A stretch of 64,000 nucleotides of DNA from Phenylobacterium sp. GTDB lineage: Bacteria; Pseudomonadota; Alphaproteobacteria; Caulobacterales; Caulobacteraceae. The notes beneath the pieces are model-generated. The model ran no database searches, had not been told where the DNA came from, and worked only from the letters and a program-made list of their open reading frames with translations. Of the stretch, positions 36,296 through 46,400 are shown in pieces (position 1 is the first letter of the stretch; each line of letters starts with the position of its first letter). The position numbers and the translations under genes were made by a program. The stretch covers positions 53,299 to 117,298 of the forward strand of contig NZ_JAUXXE010000043.1 of assembly GCF_030681155.1 (NCBI RefSeq). The letters are read 5' to 3'.

Positions 36296-36724
36296 TTAGG
36301 CGCGTTTATGCATCAGTTTGAAGACCCCCGTGGCCCGCACGACGTCCACGCCGCGAACATGAGCGCGGGCCTCCACGAAGGCCACGTCCTTGGTGACCCG
36401 GGTGATCTTGCCCTCGCCCATCACCCAGTCGCCGACCCGCCCCATGTGCAGAAAGTCGATGGACAGGTGGATGGTGACCGCGGTCTGCCGGGTGGCGCGA
36501 AAAACCGTCGCGCCCATCAGGCCGTCAAGGAACGCGCTCAGCATGCCCCCATGCACCAGTCCCAGGCCGTTGGCGTGGCGCGGCAGGGCGTAGAAGGCCT
36601 GTTCGGTTAGTTCGCCCATCTCGGCCCGGTGGAAATATGGGCCGTTGTGGCCGGAGAACGCGCCCCGGCCGGTCGATTCAACGAATCCCTCGGGCGGCGG
36701 CGGCACGACGTCGCGATCAATCAC
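36296..36724 (-). CDS. PaaI-type hotdog-fold thioesterase
   Basis: The 142-residue protein has the hotdog motif [19 protein letters not shown], in which HGGM marks the PaaI/4HBT group, and an LSIDFLHM strand. Such enzymes hydrolyse acyl- or aryl-CoA thioesters as tetramers. The exact substrate is unknown. Its start overlaps the stop of the upstream DUF192 lipoprotein gene by 8 bases, so the pair is co-transcribed. No phenylacetate genes are nearby. Confidence 0.87.
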   Translation of the reverse strand: MIDRDVVPPPPEGFVESTGRGAFSGHNGPYFHRAEMGELTEQAFYALPRHANGLGLVHGGMLSAFLDGLMGATVFRATRQTAVTIHLSIDFLHMGRVGDWVMGEGKITRVTKDVAFVEARAHVRGVDVVRATGVFKLMHKRA

Positions 36725-37277
36725 GCTTGAACATCCGATGCTCGATACGGTCGCCGGGCATCAGGCCGATTTCAGCCGAACGCCCGCCGGCCAGTTCCAG
36801 AACTCCCAGCGTCGCCCCGCCGGAGGGGATCGGCGCTTCCGACAACGGCGTCGCATTCCGGGCGATCGACAGCACCGTGCCGTCAGCCTGGATGTAGATG
36901 ATGTCGAGCGGGATAAGCGTGTTGCGCATCCAGAACGCCACCTCGCGAGGCGTCTTGAAGTCGAACAGCATGCCGCGGTCCGGCGCGAGCGACTTGCGGA
37001 ACATCAAGCCCCGCTCGCGCTCGGCGTCATTGTCGGCGATCTCGACAAAGAAACGAGTCCTGCCCGACGGCGTCACCGTCTCCAATGCCTCGAATCCGGC
37101 GGGAGCCTCCCCCACCGCTCCGATCGGCGCCTTGGCCGGCGCGCTAGCGGCCGCCGCAGGCGTCTGAGACGCCGCGGGCGCTGGTTGAGCAGATGGCCGC
37201 TCGCTACAGGCCGCAAGCAGCGCAAGCGCGCCCACGGTCGCGATCAAGCCGCGCAGCGGCACCGTCAGGCTGGACAC
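36717..37277 (-). CDS. DUF192 lipoprotein
   Basis: The 186-residue precursor has a lipobox LLAAC (Cys24), an Ala/Pro-rich linker (about 28-60) and a DUF192 domain. The domain shows the blocks ERERGLMFRKSLAPDRGMLFDF, FWMRNTLIPLDIIYI and LELAGGRSAEIGLMPGD. DUF192 proteins form small beta-barrels attached to the cell envelope and have no established biochemical role. It overlaps the downstream thioesterase and follows the cold-shock gene by 24 bases, so all three may share one message. Confidence 0.88.
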   Translation of the reverse strand: MSSLTVPLRGLIATVGALALLAACSERPSAQPAPAASQTPAAAASAPAKAPIGAVGEAPAGFEALETVTPSGRTRFFVEIADNDAERERGLMFRKSLAPDRGMLFDFKTPREVAFWMRNTLIPLDIIYIQADGTVLSIARNATPLSEAPIPSGGATLGVLELAGGRSAEIGLMPGDRIEHRMFKRD

Positions 37278-37301
37278 CGGAGAACTCCGAGTTGCTAGGT
37301 C

Positions 37302-38144
<843 letters not shown>

Positions 38145-38418
38145 GCGTGCGCGAGAGGCGTGTCTATATTGTCGATTCCGCAGGGTGGCAAGCGCCTTGC
38201 TGAACCTTTTTAAAAAGTCCGGCCACAGCCTGTGAGCGGTGCTCAAACGCGCGCTTTTTCCTGGTTTTGCCACCGCCTAGGCCATCGAAAGACTGAGGGA
38301 AAAGTCTCGGTAGGGACGAAAGCGCCGGAATCGGCCCGGCAAGATCCCGCAGCCGGTAAAGTCCCATGTCGTCAAATTCAACCGCGCAGATCGCCGTAGA
38401 CTGGCCGGCCAAATGATC
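38145..38418. other. Spacer between recJ stop and tRNA-Glu (274 bp)
   Basis: This stretch holds the tRNA-Glu promoter and an A/T palindrome (below 38220). In the rest (38220-38418) I see no gene with a recognisable domain. An 82-codon reverse-strand frame has neither a ribosome site nor a known motif. Confidence 0.6.
38163..38191 (-). promoter_or_regulatory. tRNA-Glu promoter
   Basis: Reverse strand TTGCCA (38186-38191) and TATAGA (38163-38168) are exactly 17 bases apart, and the -10 lies 18 bases before the tRNA 5' end. A perfect 12-bp palindrome of five T and five A flanked by C/G (38206-38217) sits 15-26 bases upstream of the -35. That is where an UP element would contact the RNA polymerase alpha subunit. 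Confidence 0.65.
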
Positions 38419-40218
38419 TCAACCGACTCGGCGTGGATCGGCGACGTCTTCAATCTCGAGTTCGACGCTCTCGCGCCCCTGCCAATCGTCCGGCTTCAAC
38501 CGGCCCGCCACGTGGATCGCGCCGCCTTCATTCAGCAGCCGCCGGCCCATCTCGGTGTCCTCTGCCCGCCAGGCGACAGCCTTCAGCCGTCCGCCCGAGC
38601 CATCCGTCAGTGTCACGCGGACATGGCCCCCGCGTAGCGCCATCGGGCGCTCTACCCGCACATTGGCGGCGGCGAACATCGGCTCGGGATTGCCGGGACC
38701 GAACGGAGCCAGCGCCTGAAACGACTGGTAGAGGCCTCTGTCGGCTCCGCCCGTGGTGATCAGAGCATCGATGTCGAGACCGTCCTGCTCGGCGGCGGCC
38801 TGGGCTTCGTCGGCCAGGCGCTCGTTCAGGAAGGCCCTTAGTTCGGGGATCGTATCGGGACGCACCGAGAGGCCAGCGGCCATGGCGTGTCCACCTCCCG
38901 CCAGCAGCAACCCCTCGTCATAGGCCGCCTGGACTGCGCGCCCCAGGTTCACCCCGGTTTGGGAACGCCCCGAGCCTTTGCCGATATTGGCCGCGCGATC
39001 GACGCCTATGACCAGCGCTGGCTTGCGATAGCGTTCCTTCAAGCGGCTGGCGACGATCCCGATGACCCCAGGATGCCATCCGTCAGCAGCGACCATAGTC
39101 AGCGCCGCCTCGTCCTGGTTGCTCTCACGCTCGACGATGCGGATCGCTTCTTCCAGAATCTCGCGCTCGACCTCTTTGCGGGAGGCGTTGAGTCCGTCCA
39201 GTTCGGCGGCCAGCATGGCGGCCTCCTCAGGATCGTCAGTCGACAGCAGCCGGGCGCCGAGGTCGGAACGTCCGATCCGTCCACCGGCGTTGATTCGGGG
39301 GCCTAGAATAAAGCCGGCGTGGAACACGCTGGCCGGACCAGATCCCTTGGCGACGTCTAGCAGAGCCTTCAGGCCGGGATTGCGCCAGGCCGACATGACC
39401 TTCAGGCCTTGTGTCGTCAGCGCCCGATTGAAACCGACAAGCTGAGTGACGTCGCAGATGGCGCCCATGGCCGCCAGGTCCAGCCATTGGCGCAGATCGG
39501 GCTCTGGGCGATCCTGGAACAGACCACGTCCCCTCGCCTCGCGATTGAGCGCGGCCATCAGGACGAACGCGACGCCCGCCGCGGCTAGAACCCCCTGCCC
39601 CGAGCCACAGCCCGGGCGGTTCGGATTCACCAGGGCGGCGACCTCTGGAATTTCATCTCGCATCAAATGGTGGTCGATCACCACCACCTCGAGACCGATC
39701 TCCTTGGCGCAGGCCAGGGCCTCGTAGGCCGCCGCGCCGCAGTCGACCGTGACCACCAATTCGACACCCGACTCGCGGATACGGCTGAACGCGGCCGGCG
39801 ACGGGCCATAGCCCTCGGTCAGGCGATCGGGCACATAGATGGGCAATTCCTTGCCCTGGGTGCGAAACCACCGGACCAGTTGCGCGGCGCTGGAGGCGCC
39901 ATCCACGTCATAGTCGGCGAAGACCGTCATCGGGCGGTCGGCGACCAAGGCGTCGATAAGAATCTTGGCGGCCAGATCCATGTCTACGAAACTCGACGGA
40001 TCGGGAAACAGCGCCTTGAGGGTTGGGTTGAGGTAGTCGGCGCCGTCATCAGCGCTGACGCCGCGTGAGGCCAAGGCCCGCGCCAGCGGTTCGCTCAGGC
40101 CGAGGCCGAGCTGGTGGCGGCGAACTACCTCGGCGTCCGCCGGTCGTTCGCGCCACAGCCGCCCGCTCAAGGAGCGGCTGACGCCTAGATATCCCAAGGA
40201 GGCGGTTCCATCGGCCAT
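38419..40218 (-). CDS. recJ: Single-stranded-DNA-specific exonuclease RecJ
   Basis: The 599-residue DHH-family nuclease shows motif I DYDVDGASSAA, motif II VTVDCG, motif III VIDHHLM, a DHHA1 domain with GGHAMAAG and a C-terminal OB-fold. RecJ degrades single-stranded DNA 5' to 3' with Mn/Mg in recombination and mismatch repair. Length and motif spacing are normal. It starts 42 bases after glpX on the same strand and could be read from that transcript. Confidence 0.96.
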   Translation of the reverse strand: MADGTASLGYLGVSRSLSGRLWRERPADAEVVRRHQLGLGLSEPLARALASRGVSADDGADYLNPTLKALFPDPSSFVDMDLAAKILIDALVADRPMTVFADYDVDGASSAAQLVRWFRTQGKELPIYVPDRLTEGYGPSPAAFSRIRESGVELVVTVDCGAAAYEALACAKEIGLEVVVIDHHLMRDEIPEVAALVNPNRPGCGSGQGVLAAAGVAFVLMAALNREARGRGLFQDRPEPDLRQWLDLAAMGAICDVTQLVGFNRALTTQGLKVMSAWRNPGLKALLDVAKGSGPASVFHAGFILGPRINAGGRIGRSDLGARLLSTDDPEEAAMLAAELDGLNASRKEVEREILEEAIRIVERESNQDEAALTMVAADGWHPGVIGIVASRLKERYRKPALVIGVDRAANIGKGSGRSQTGVNLGRAVQAAYDEGLLLAGGGHAMAAGLSVRPDTIPELRAFLNERLADEAQAAAEQDGLDIDALITTGGADRGLYQSFQALAPFGPGNPEPMFAAANVRVERPMALRGGHVRVTLTDGSGGRLKAVAWRAEDTEMGRRLLNEGGAIHVAGRLKPDDWQGRESVELEIEDVADPRRVG

Positions 40219-40260
40219 TGGCCTAGCCTAGCCGGAGTCGGAACCGCCACGAAGGATAGC

Positions 40261-41214
40261 TTAGACGGGACGCTTCATCCGCACTTCGCGCACGGTGCGG
40301 GTCGCCGAGTTCATCACCAAGGTGTGGGTATGAACAAAGCCGTCTTCATACTGCACACCGTCCAACAGAGCGCCGTTGGTGACGCCGGTCGCCGCGAAGA
40401 TCGCGTCGGCCCGCACCATCTCGTGCAGATCGTACTTCTTGTCGAAGTCGGTGATGCCGACGCGGGCCGCGCGGGCCTTTTCGTCGGCGTTGCGGAACAC
40501 CAGGCGGCCCTGGAACTGACCGCCGACGCACTTGAGCGCGGCGCAAGCCAGCACGCCCTCGGGCGCTCCGCCCTGCCCGACATAGAGATCCACGCCGGTC
40601 GACGGGTCGGCGGTGTTCATCACCCCGGCGACGTCGCCGTCGGTGATCAGATAGACGCGCGCGCCCACCGAACGAACGCTGGCGATCAGGTCCGCGTGAC
40701 GCGGACGGTCCAGAATGCAGACCGTGATTTCCGAGGCGTCGACGTCCTTGGCCTCGGCCAGCGCCTTGACGTTCTCGGCCGGCGACTTGTCGAGGTCGAT
40801 CACACCGGCCGGATAGCCCGGCCCGCAGGCGATCTTGTCCATATAGGTGTCGGGCGCATTCAGCATGGTGCCCTTAGGCGCCCAAGCCATCACGGCTAGG
40901 GCGTTGGCCATGGCCTTTGCCGTCAGGGTCGTGCCTTCCAGCGGGTCGAGCGCGATGTCGATCGCCGGACCTTTGCCGCTGCCGACCTTCTCGCCGATGT
41001 AGAGCATCGGCGCTTCGTCGCGCTCGCCCTCGCCGATGACGATCTCGCCATCACTGTCGAGATCGATGAGCGCCGTGCGCATCGCGTCGACGGCGGCTTG
41101 GTCAGCCTCCTTCTCGTCGCCACGTCCAACCAACTTCCAAGCAGCGATCGCGGCGATCTCTGTCACCCGGACCGCGTCCAGAACCAGCCCGCGATCCAGA
41201 TTTTCCGAACTCAT
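40261..41214 (-). CDS. glpX: Class II fructose-1,6-bisphosphatase GlpX
   Basis: The 317-residue protein starts SSENLDRGLVLDAVRVTEIAA and carries the metal-site blocks GEGERDEAPMLYIGE and DIALDPLEGTTL, typical of GlpX. It hydrolyses fructose 1,6-bisphosphate for gluconeogenesis. The ATG is clear and the length usual. It is 44 bases downstream of hom in the same direction. The order alaC-type aminotransferase, hom, glpX, recJ suggests one long transcript. Confidence 0.95.
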   Translation of the reverse strand: MSSENLDRGLVLDAVRVTEIAAIAAWKLVGRGDEKEADQAAVDAMRTALIDLDSDGEIVIGEGERDEAPMLYIGEKVGSGKGPAIDIALDPLEGTTLTAKAMANALAVMAWAPKGTMLNAPDTYMDKIACGPGYPAGVIDLDKSPAENVKALAEAKDVDASEITVCILDRPRHADLIASVRSVGARVYLITDGDVAGVMNTADPSTGVDLYVGQGGAPEGVLACAALKCVGGQFQGRLVFRNADEKARAARVGITDFDKKYDLHEMVRADAIFAATGVTNGALLDGVQYEDGFVHTHTLVMNSATRTVREVRMKRPV

Positions 41215-41258
41215 GTGTCTCTCCCGGCGCCTCGTCGGCGCACTCTATCTCTTGGTTC

Positions 41259-42548
41259 TTAAATGCGCGCGATACGCAAGAGGCGCGGTCTATCGAGCAC
41301 TGACGGCAGATTTGCGATGCGGTCGATCGCCGCCACGAGGACGGATTCGGCGACTGCATGCGTGGTAAGCACGATCGGCACCCCATCTGCGTTCTCGACA
41401 GGCTTCTGAAGGAAGCTCTCGATCGACACCCCGGCCTCGGCGAGGGTCTCGGAGACCGCCGCGATCACACCAGGTTCGTCCTTCACGAGGAAGCGCAGAT
41501 AGGCCCGGCTCATGCTCTTTGCCGGGTCGATTGGCGTAAAGGCTTTCAAAGTAGCCGCCGGCGCCTGGAAAACCGGGCGCACCGCGCCGGTCATGACGTC
41601 GGCGATGTCGGCGGCGACGGCCGCGGCGGTCGGGGCCGAACCCGCGCCGGGGCCTTGCAGATAGATCCGGCCGATCCGCGTGCCTTCGATGAAGAGCGCG
41701 TTCAGCGCGCCGCCGGCCTGGGCCAGGGGATGGTTTTGCGCCACCAGGGTCGGATGGACGCGCACCAGCACGCCGCCGTCGGAGCGGTCGGCCGACGCGA
41801 TCAGCTTGATCTTGTAGCCGAGATCCTTGGCCAGCTTGATATCCAGCAGAGCCACCTGGTCGATGCCTTCGATCTCGGCCGCCGCGTAGTTGGGCGCGCA
41901 CCCGAAGGCCAAGGCCGCGAGGATCGAGATCTTGTGGGCTGCATCGAAACCGCCGACGTCCATGGTCGGGTCGGTCTCGGCGTAGCCCAGGCGTTGAGCC
42001 TCGGCCAGGACGTCGGCGAACGCCCGCCCCCCGGAGTCCATTTCCGACAGGATGTAGTTGCAGGTGCCGTTCAGGATGCCGGCGACCGACTTGATCTCAT
42101 CGCCGACCAGCGCTTCGCGCATCACCTTCACGGCCGGCGTACCGCCCATGACCGCAGCTTCGAACAGCAACGGCACGCCTTTGGATTCGGCCAAGGCCGC
42201 CAGTTCGGCGCCGTGCTCGGCGATCAGGGCCTTGTTGGCCGTGACGACCGGCTTGCCAGCGTTCAGGGCCGCTTCGACAGCGGCTTTGGCCGGGCCGTCC
42301 GAGCCGCCGATCAGTTCCACGAAGACGTTGTTGTCAGGCGACAGCGCCAGGGCCACCGGGTCGTCGAACCACGACAGGTTCGAGATATCGAACGGCCGCG
42401 GACGCGAACGCGAGCGCGCCGAAACGCCAGTGACGATCGCGCGGCCGCCGGCCGGGGCGAAATCGGGGTGGTCGGACAGGAAGTTCAGCAGTCCCCCGCC
42501 GACCGTACCCAGGCCCGCGACGCCGATCCGCCATTCAGTCTTACTCAT
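41259..42548 (-). CDS. hom: Homoserine dehydrogenase
   Basis: The 429-residue protein has the NAD(P) motif GVAGLGTVGGGLL, the catalytic segment GGTPAVKVMREAL and NGTCNYILSEM, and a C-terminal ACT domain (about 350-429; VKDEPGVIAAVSETLAEAGVSI). It reduces aspartate semialdehyde to homoserine for threonine and methionine synthesis. The ACT domain usually binds threonine as inhibitor. The start ATG overlaps the upstream aminotransferase stop as ATGA, showing translational coupling. A longer frame upstream is antisense noise. Confidence 0.96.
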   Translation of the reverse strand: MSKTEWRIGVAGLGTVGGGLLNFLSDHPDFAPAGGRAIVTGVSARSRSRPRPFDISNLSWFDDPVALALSPDNNVFVELIGGSDGPAKAAVEAALNAGKPVVTANKALIAEHGAELAALAESKGVPLLFEAAVMGGTPAVKVMREALVGDEIKSVAGILNGTCNYILSEMDSGGRAFADVLAEAQRLGYAETDPTMDVGGFDAAHKISILAALAFGCAPNYAAAEIEGIDQVALLDIKLAKDLGYKIKLIASADRSDGGVLVRVHPTLVAQNHPLAQAGGALNALFIEGTRIGRIYLQGPGAGSAPTAAAVAADIADVMTGAVRPVFQAPAATLKAFTPIDPAKSMSRAYLRFLVKDEPGVIAAVSETLAEAGVSIESFLQKPVENADGVPIVLTTHAVAESVLVAAIDRIANLPSVLDRPRLLRIARI

Positions 42549-43816
42549 TGCGCCGCCAGATTGTTGTGAGCCCGCGCCAGGATTTCGTCGGCGTTGGCCA
42601 GGAATTTCTTCACGTTGCGCGCGGCCTGGCGAATGCGGTGCTCGTTCTCCACAAGCCCCACCCGCACATAGCCCTCGCCATACTCGCCAAAGCCGACGCC
42701 AGGCGCGACCGCGACGCCCGCTTCTTCGATCAGCAGTTTTGAGAACAGCAGCGAGCCGGCCTCCTTGAACTTCTCGGGGACCGGCGCCCAGGCGAACATT
42801 GAAGCCGACGGCGAGGGAATGTCCCAGCCGGCGCGCTCCATCGAGCTGACCAGCGTGTCGCGGCGGGCCTTGTAGGTCGCGCGAATCTCGTCGACGCAAT
42901 CCTGCGGGCCGTTCAGGGCCGCGGCGGCGGCCACCTGGATCGGCGTATAGGCTCCATAGTCCAGATATGACTTCACCCGCGCCAGCGCCGAACAGATACG
43001 CTCGTTGCCGACCACCATGCCGACGCGCCAGCCCGCCATGGCGTAGGTCTTCGACAGCGAGTTCACCTCGACCGCGATGTCCTTGGCGCCTTCGACCTCA
43101 AGCACCGAGGGCGGCGGGTTGTCGTCGAAGTAGATCTCCGAATAGGCGATGTCGGAGATCACCAGCAGGTCGTGCTTCTTCGCCAGCGCGATCGCGTCCT
43201 TGTAGAACTCCAAGTCCACGCACTGCGCGGTCGGGTTCGACGGGTAGGACAAGATCAGCACCGATGGCGGCGGGGCCGAGTGCTTCATCGCCCGGCTGAC
43301 GCCCGCCAGATACTCCTCCGGCGAATGAGCTGGCACGTGGCGGATGACGCCGCCCGCCATGATGAAACCGTAGGCGTGGATCGGATAGGCCGGGTTCGGG
43401 CAGATGATCACGTCGCCGGGCGCGGTCAGCGCCTGCGCCAGATTGGCGAAACCTTCCTTCGAGCCCAGGGTGGCGATCACCTCGGTGTCGGGGTTCAGGG
43501 TCACGCCAAAGCGCTTCTTGTAGTAGCCGGCCATCGCCTTGCGCAGGCCGACAATGCCCTTCGAGGCGGAGTAACGGCCAGCCTTCGGGTCGCGGGCGGT
43601 CTCGACCAGCTTGTCGACGATGTGCTTGGGCGTCGGCATGTCGGGATTGCCCATGCCGAAGTCGATGATGTCGACGCCCTCGGCTCGCAAGCGGGCCTTG
43701 ATGCGGTTCACTTCCTCAAGGACGTAGGGCGGAAGGCGGCGAATACGGTGGAATTCGGGAGTCATTTTGAGCTCGGGCCGCGGGCCGTGCGGCGATTGGG
43801 AGCTGAAGTCGCGCAT
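42545..43816 (-). CDS. AlaC-type alanine aminotransferase (class I/II)
   Basis: The 423-residue PLP enzyme opens FHRIRRLPPYVLEEVNRIKARLR and has DFGMGNPDMPTP, SYPSNPTAQC, SDIAYSEIYFDD and the PLP-lysine motif NSLSKTYAMAGWRVG. The sequence closely follows AlaC (YfdZ) and related LL-diaminopimelate aminotransferase-like proteins. It most likely interconverts pyruvate/glutamate and alanine/2-oxoglutarate. The chosen ATG has GGGGG six bases upstream; an internal ATG 17 codons later is possible. Coupling to hom suggests coordinated amino acid supply. Confidence 0.88.
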   Translation of the reverse strand: MRDFSSQSPHGPRPELKMTPEFHRIRRLPPYVLEEVNRIKARLRAEGVDIIDFGMGNPDMPTPKHIVDKLVETARDPKAGRYSASKGIVGLRKAMAGYYKKRFGVTLNPDTEVIATLGSKEGFANLAQALTAPGDVIICPNPAYPIHAYGFIMAGGVIRHVPAHSPEEYLAGVSRAMKHSAPPPSVLILSYPSNPTAQCVDLEFYKDAIALAKKHDLLVISDIAYSEIYFDDNPPPSVLEVEGAKDIAVEVNSLSKTYAMAGWRVGMVVGNERICSALARVKSYLDYGAYTPIQVAAAAALNGPQDCVDEIRATYKARRDTLVSSMERAGWDIPSPSASMFAWAPVPEKFKEAGSLLFSKLLIEEAGVAVAPGVGFGEYGEGYVRVGLVENEHRIRQAARNVKKFLANADEILARAHNNLAAQ

Positions 43817-43879
43817 GGATAGCCCCCGTTCGGGGCCGCGCCAAGCAGGTTCAAGGTCATTTATGCCCCCGCCAGCCGC

Positions 43880-44341
43880 TTACCTGGGCGACGGAGGCGG
43901 GGTAGCTCGCTCCCGGAGCTGCCGCGCGAAGGCTTCGGTCGCCGCAGTCGACGAGGCCGCACTCTCAGCCGGACCGGCCTCGGCCAGGGCGCGCGCTTGG
44001 AAACGCTCAGTGCCGTTCAGAGTCCAGGTGTTGGGCGCGGTCTGGCGCTCCAGCGCTGCAGCGGCTGTCTCGAGCTGCCGCGCCTCCTTGCCCCACTGCG
44101 CGATCGGGCGCTGATCGGTGGGCTTAGGAGGAATGTCTGCAAATGTCGGGAACGGCGCGTCGGCCCGGCCCAGCCGCGCCACCTCGTCAGCGACGGGCGA
44201 CGTGGGATCGATCGGCGCTGTCGCCAGCGGGTTGTAGTTGGCGCAACCGGTCAGCAACAGGCCGGCGCAGGCGCAGAGCATCAGCCCCCGCGTGGAGGTC
44301 TTGAAGGACGCTTTTGCGAAAAGTCGAAGCGGCGCGTTCAT
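43880..44341 (-). CDS. Small lipoprotein of unknown function
   Basis: The 153-residue protein has a signal peptide with n-region about 1-18, hydrophobic MLCACAGLLL and lipobox LLTGC. The mature part starts with NYNPLATAPIDPTSPVA and is helical and Ala-rich towards the C-terminus, with many Glu/Arg. I do not recognise a family. It is encoded divergently from phaC (92-base spacer) and upstream of the alaC-type gene, 63 bases away. Confidence 0.72.
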   Translation of the reverse strand: MNAPLRLFAKASFKTSTRGLMLCACAGLLLTGCANYNPLATAPIDPTSPVADEVARLGRADAPFPTFADIPPKPTDQRPIAQWGKEARQLETAAAALERQTAPNTWTLNGTERFQARALAEAGPAESAASSTAATEAFARQLRERATPPPSPR

Positions 44342-44433
44342 TTCCCGTCCGGTCTTATGTCATGATCGCTTCGGGCGAAAGAGCGCGAGCGCAGCAAAGC
44401 CCCAAGGAAGCGCGTACCGGAGGAAGTTGAGCG

Positions 44434-46380
44434 ATGAGTGAACACCCGTCGACACCGACCAAGGCCAAACCGAAGAAGAAGGCCAAGGTCGCCGACAAGG
44501 CTGCCTCCAAGGGCATGAAGTCCGAGAATAAAGTCGAAACCCCGCCGGCGGACCCGAGACCGGCCGAGGCCGCGTCAAAGGCCGCTCCAGCGTTCGAAAG
44601 CCTGACCGGCGACCAGCGCGACATGTTGGAAAAGCTCTCGGCCAATTTGGCCCGCGCGGCCCTCACCGCTCAGGGCGCGATCGCAGAGGCCGCCTTGCGC
44701 CAGGCCGAGCGCCCAGCCGCCCTGCAGCCGGACCCCTTCCATGTCGCCCCAGCCCTAACCGACGTGATGGGGCGACTGGCTTCGCAGCCTGACCGCATGG
44801 TCCGGGCGCAGGCCGATCTCTTCCAGCAGTACCTCGAACTTTGGCAGTCCGCCGCCCGCCGCGCCGGCGGAGAAGCCGTTGAGCCGGTGGTGCGGCCTGA
44901 CAAGGGCGACAAGCGCTTCAACGATCCAGACTGGGCCGAGAACCCGGTTTTCGACGTCATCAAGCAATCCTACCTTCTGACCTCCAACTGGCTGAATTCG
45001 CTGGTGTCCCAGGTTCAGGACGTCGATCCGATAGCCAAGCGCCGGGTCGAATTCTTCATGAAGATGCTGACCGACGCCTTCTCCCCCTCGAACTTCCTGG
45101 TCTCCAATCCGGCGGCCCTGCGGGAGGCGATGCAGACCCAGGGGGCCTCGCTGCTGAAGGGGATGGAGAACTTCGCCGACGACTTGACCCGCGGCGGCGG
45201 TCAGCTGGCGATCAGCCAGACCGACTATCAGATGTTCAAAATCGGTGAGAACGTCGCCACCGCGCCGGGCAAGGTGGTGTTCCAGAACGAGGTGCTCCAG
45301 CTCCTCCAGTTCAACCCGACGACCGAGCAGGTTCACGAGATCCCGCTGCTGATCTTCCCGCCATGGATCAACAAGTTCTACATCCTCGACCTGCGGCCCG
45401 AGAACTCGATGATCCGCTGGCTAGCTGACCAGGGCTTCACGGTCTTCGTCGCCTCGTGGGTCAATCCCGACGTCGAAATGGCCGCCAAGACCTTCGAGGA
45501 CTACATGCTTGAGGGCATCTATGCGGCCACCGACGCCGTGATGGCGCAGGCCGGCGTCGATCGCGTCAACACCGTCGGTTACTGCATTGGGGGCACCCTG
45601 CTCTCCTCGACGCTCGCTCATATGGCGGCCAAGAACGACAAGCGAATCGCTTCGGCCACCTTCTTCGCCGCTCAGCAGGACTTCGCCGAGGCGGGCGACC
45701 TGCTGCTCTTCACCAATGACGACTGGCTCTCTGACCTCGAAAAGCAGATGGACGCCGCAGGCGGCGTCCTGTCGGGCCAGGCCATGGCCGAGACCTTCAA
45801 CTCGCTGCGCGCCAATGATCTGATCTGGTCGTTCTTCGTGAACAACTACCTGATGGGCAAGGAGCCCAAGCCTTTCGACCTGCTGTTCTGGAATTCCGAC
45901 CAGACCCGCATGCCCAAGGCGCTGCACATGTTCTACCTGCGCAAGTTCTACGGCGAGAACGCGCTCTCGAAAGGCGAACTGGTCCTCGACAACGTCAAGC
46001 TGGACCTCGGCGCGGTGAAGACCCCGGTCTACGTCCAGTCCTCGAAGGAGGACCACATCGCTCCAGCGCGTTCGGTCTATCGCGGCGCACGTCTGTTTGG
46101 CGGGCCTGTGACTTTCACCCTGGCCGGCTCGGGTCACATCGCCGGCGTCATCAACGCTCCGGTCGCCAACAAGTACCAGCACTGGACCAATACCGACCTG
46201 CCCGCCTCTGTCGAACAATGGATGGAAGGGGCCAGCGAAACGGCTGGCTCTTGGTGGCCGCACTGGGCGACGTGGCTGCGCGAGAAATCAGGCGGGCTGG
46301 TTCCGGCCCGGGACCCCGCCAATGGCAAATTCAAGCCAATCGAGGATGCGCCCGGTTCCTACGTAAAGGTGAAGTCGTAA
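44434..46380 (+). CDS. phaC: Class I poly(3-hydroxyalkanoate) synthase PhaC
   Basis: The 648-residue protein carries the PHA synthase domain. The lipase-like box GYCIGGT gives catalytic Cys384, with Asp540 in SSKEDHIAP and His568 in GSGHIAG. The N-terminal 55 residues are unusually Lys/Ala/Pro-rich and may help bind granules or nucleic acid. It polymerises hydroxyacyl-CoA into storage polyester at the granule surface. The ATG follows GGAGGAAGTTGAGCG. No phaA, phaB or phaR is next to it; an alpha/beta hydrolase follows 20 bases later. Confidence 0.95.
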   Translation: MSEHPSTPTKAKPKKKAKVADKAASKGMKSENKVETPPADPRPAEAASKAAPAFESLTGDQRDMLEKLSANLARAALTAQGAIAEAALRQAERPAALQPDPFHVAPALTDVMGRLASQPDRMVRAQADLFQQYLELWQSAARRAGGEAVEPVVRPDKGDKRFNDPDWAENPVFDVIKQSYLLTSNWLNSLVSQVQDVDPIAKRRVEFFMKMLTDAFSPSNFLVSNPAALREAMQTQGASLLKGMENFADDLTRGGGQLAISQTDYQMFKIGENVATAPGKVVFQNEVLQLLQFNPTTEQVHEIPLLIFPPWINKFYILDLRPENSMIRWLADQGFTVFVASWVNPDVEMAAKTFEDYMLEGIYAATDAVMAQAGVDRVNTVGYCIGGTLLSSTLAHMAAKNDKRIASATFFAAQQDFAEAGDLLLFTNDDWLSDLEKQMDAAGGVLSGQAMAETFNSLRANDLIWSFFVNNYLMGKEPKPFDLLFWNSDQTRMPKALHMFYLRKFYGENALSKGELVLDNVKLDLGAVKTPVYVQSSKEDHIAPARSVYRGARLFGGPVTFTLAGSGHIAGVINAPVANKYQHWTNTDLPASVEQWMEGASETAGSWWPHWATWLREKSGGLVPARDPANGKFKPIEDAPGSYVKVKS

Positions 46381-46400
46381 GCGACCGATCCGGGGGATAG

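Noticed and set aside
38290..38310. GAGGGAAAAGTC string resembling a conserved RNase P RNA segment
   Set aside because: The spacer is too short for RNase P RNA and none of the other conserved elements was seen. The match is explained by a local AGACT/AGTCT repeat.
38164..38412. 82-codon reverse frame downstream of recJ
   Set aside because: No ribosome site or domain was seen, and it runs into the tRNA-Glu promoter. A gene here cannot be supported.
43824..43835. CCCCG/CGGGG repeat over the aminotransferase ribosome site
   Set aside because: Short GC repeats are common here; sequestering of the ribosome site is possible but not supported by anything else.
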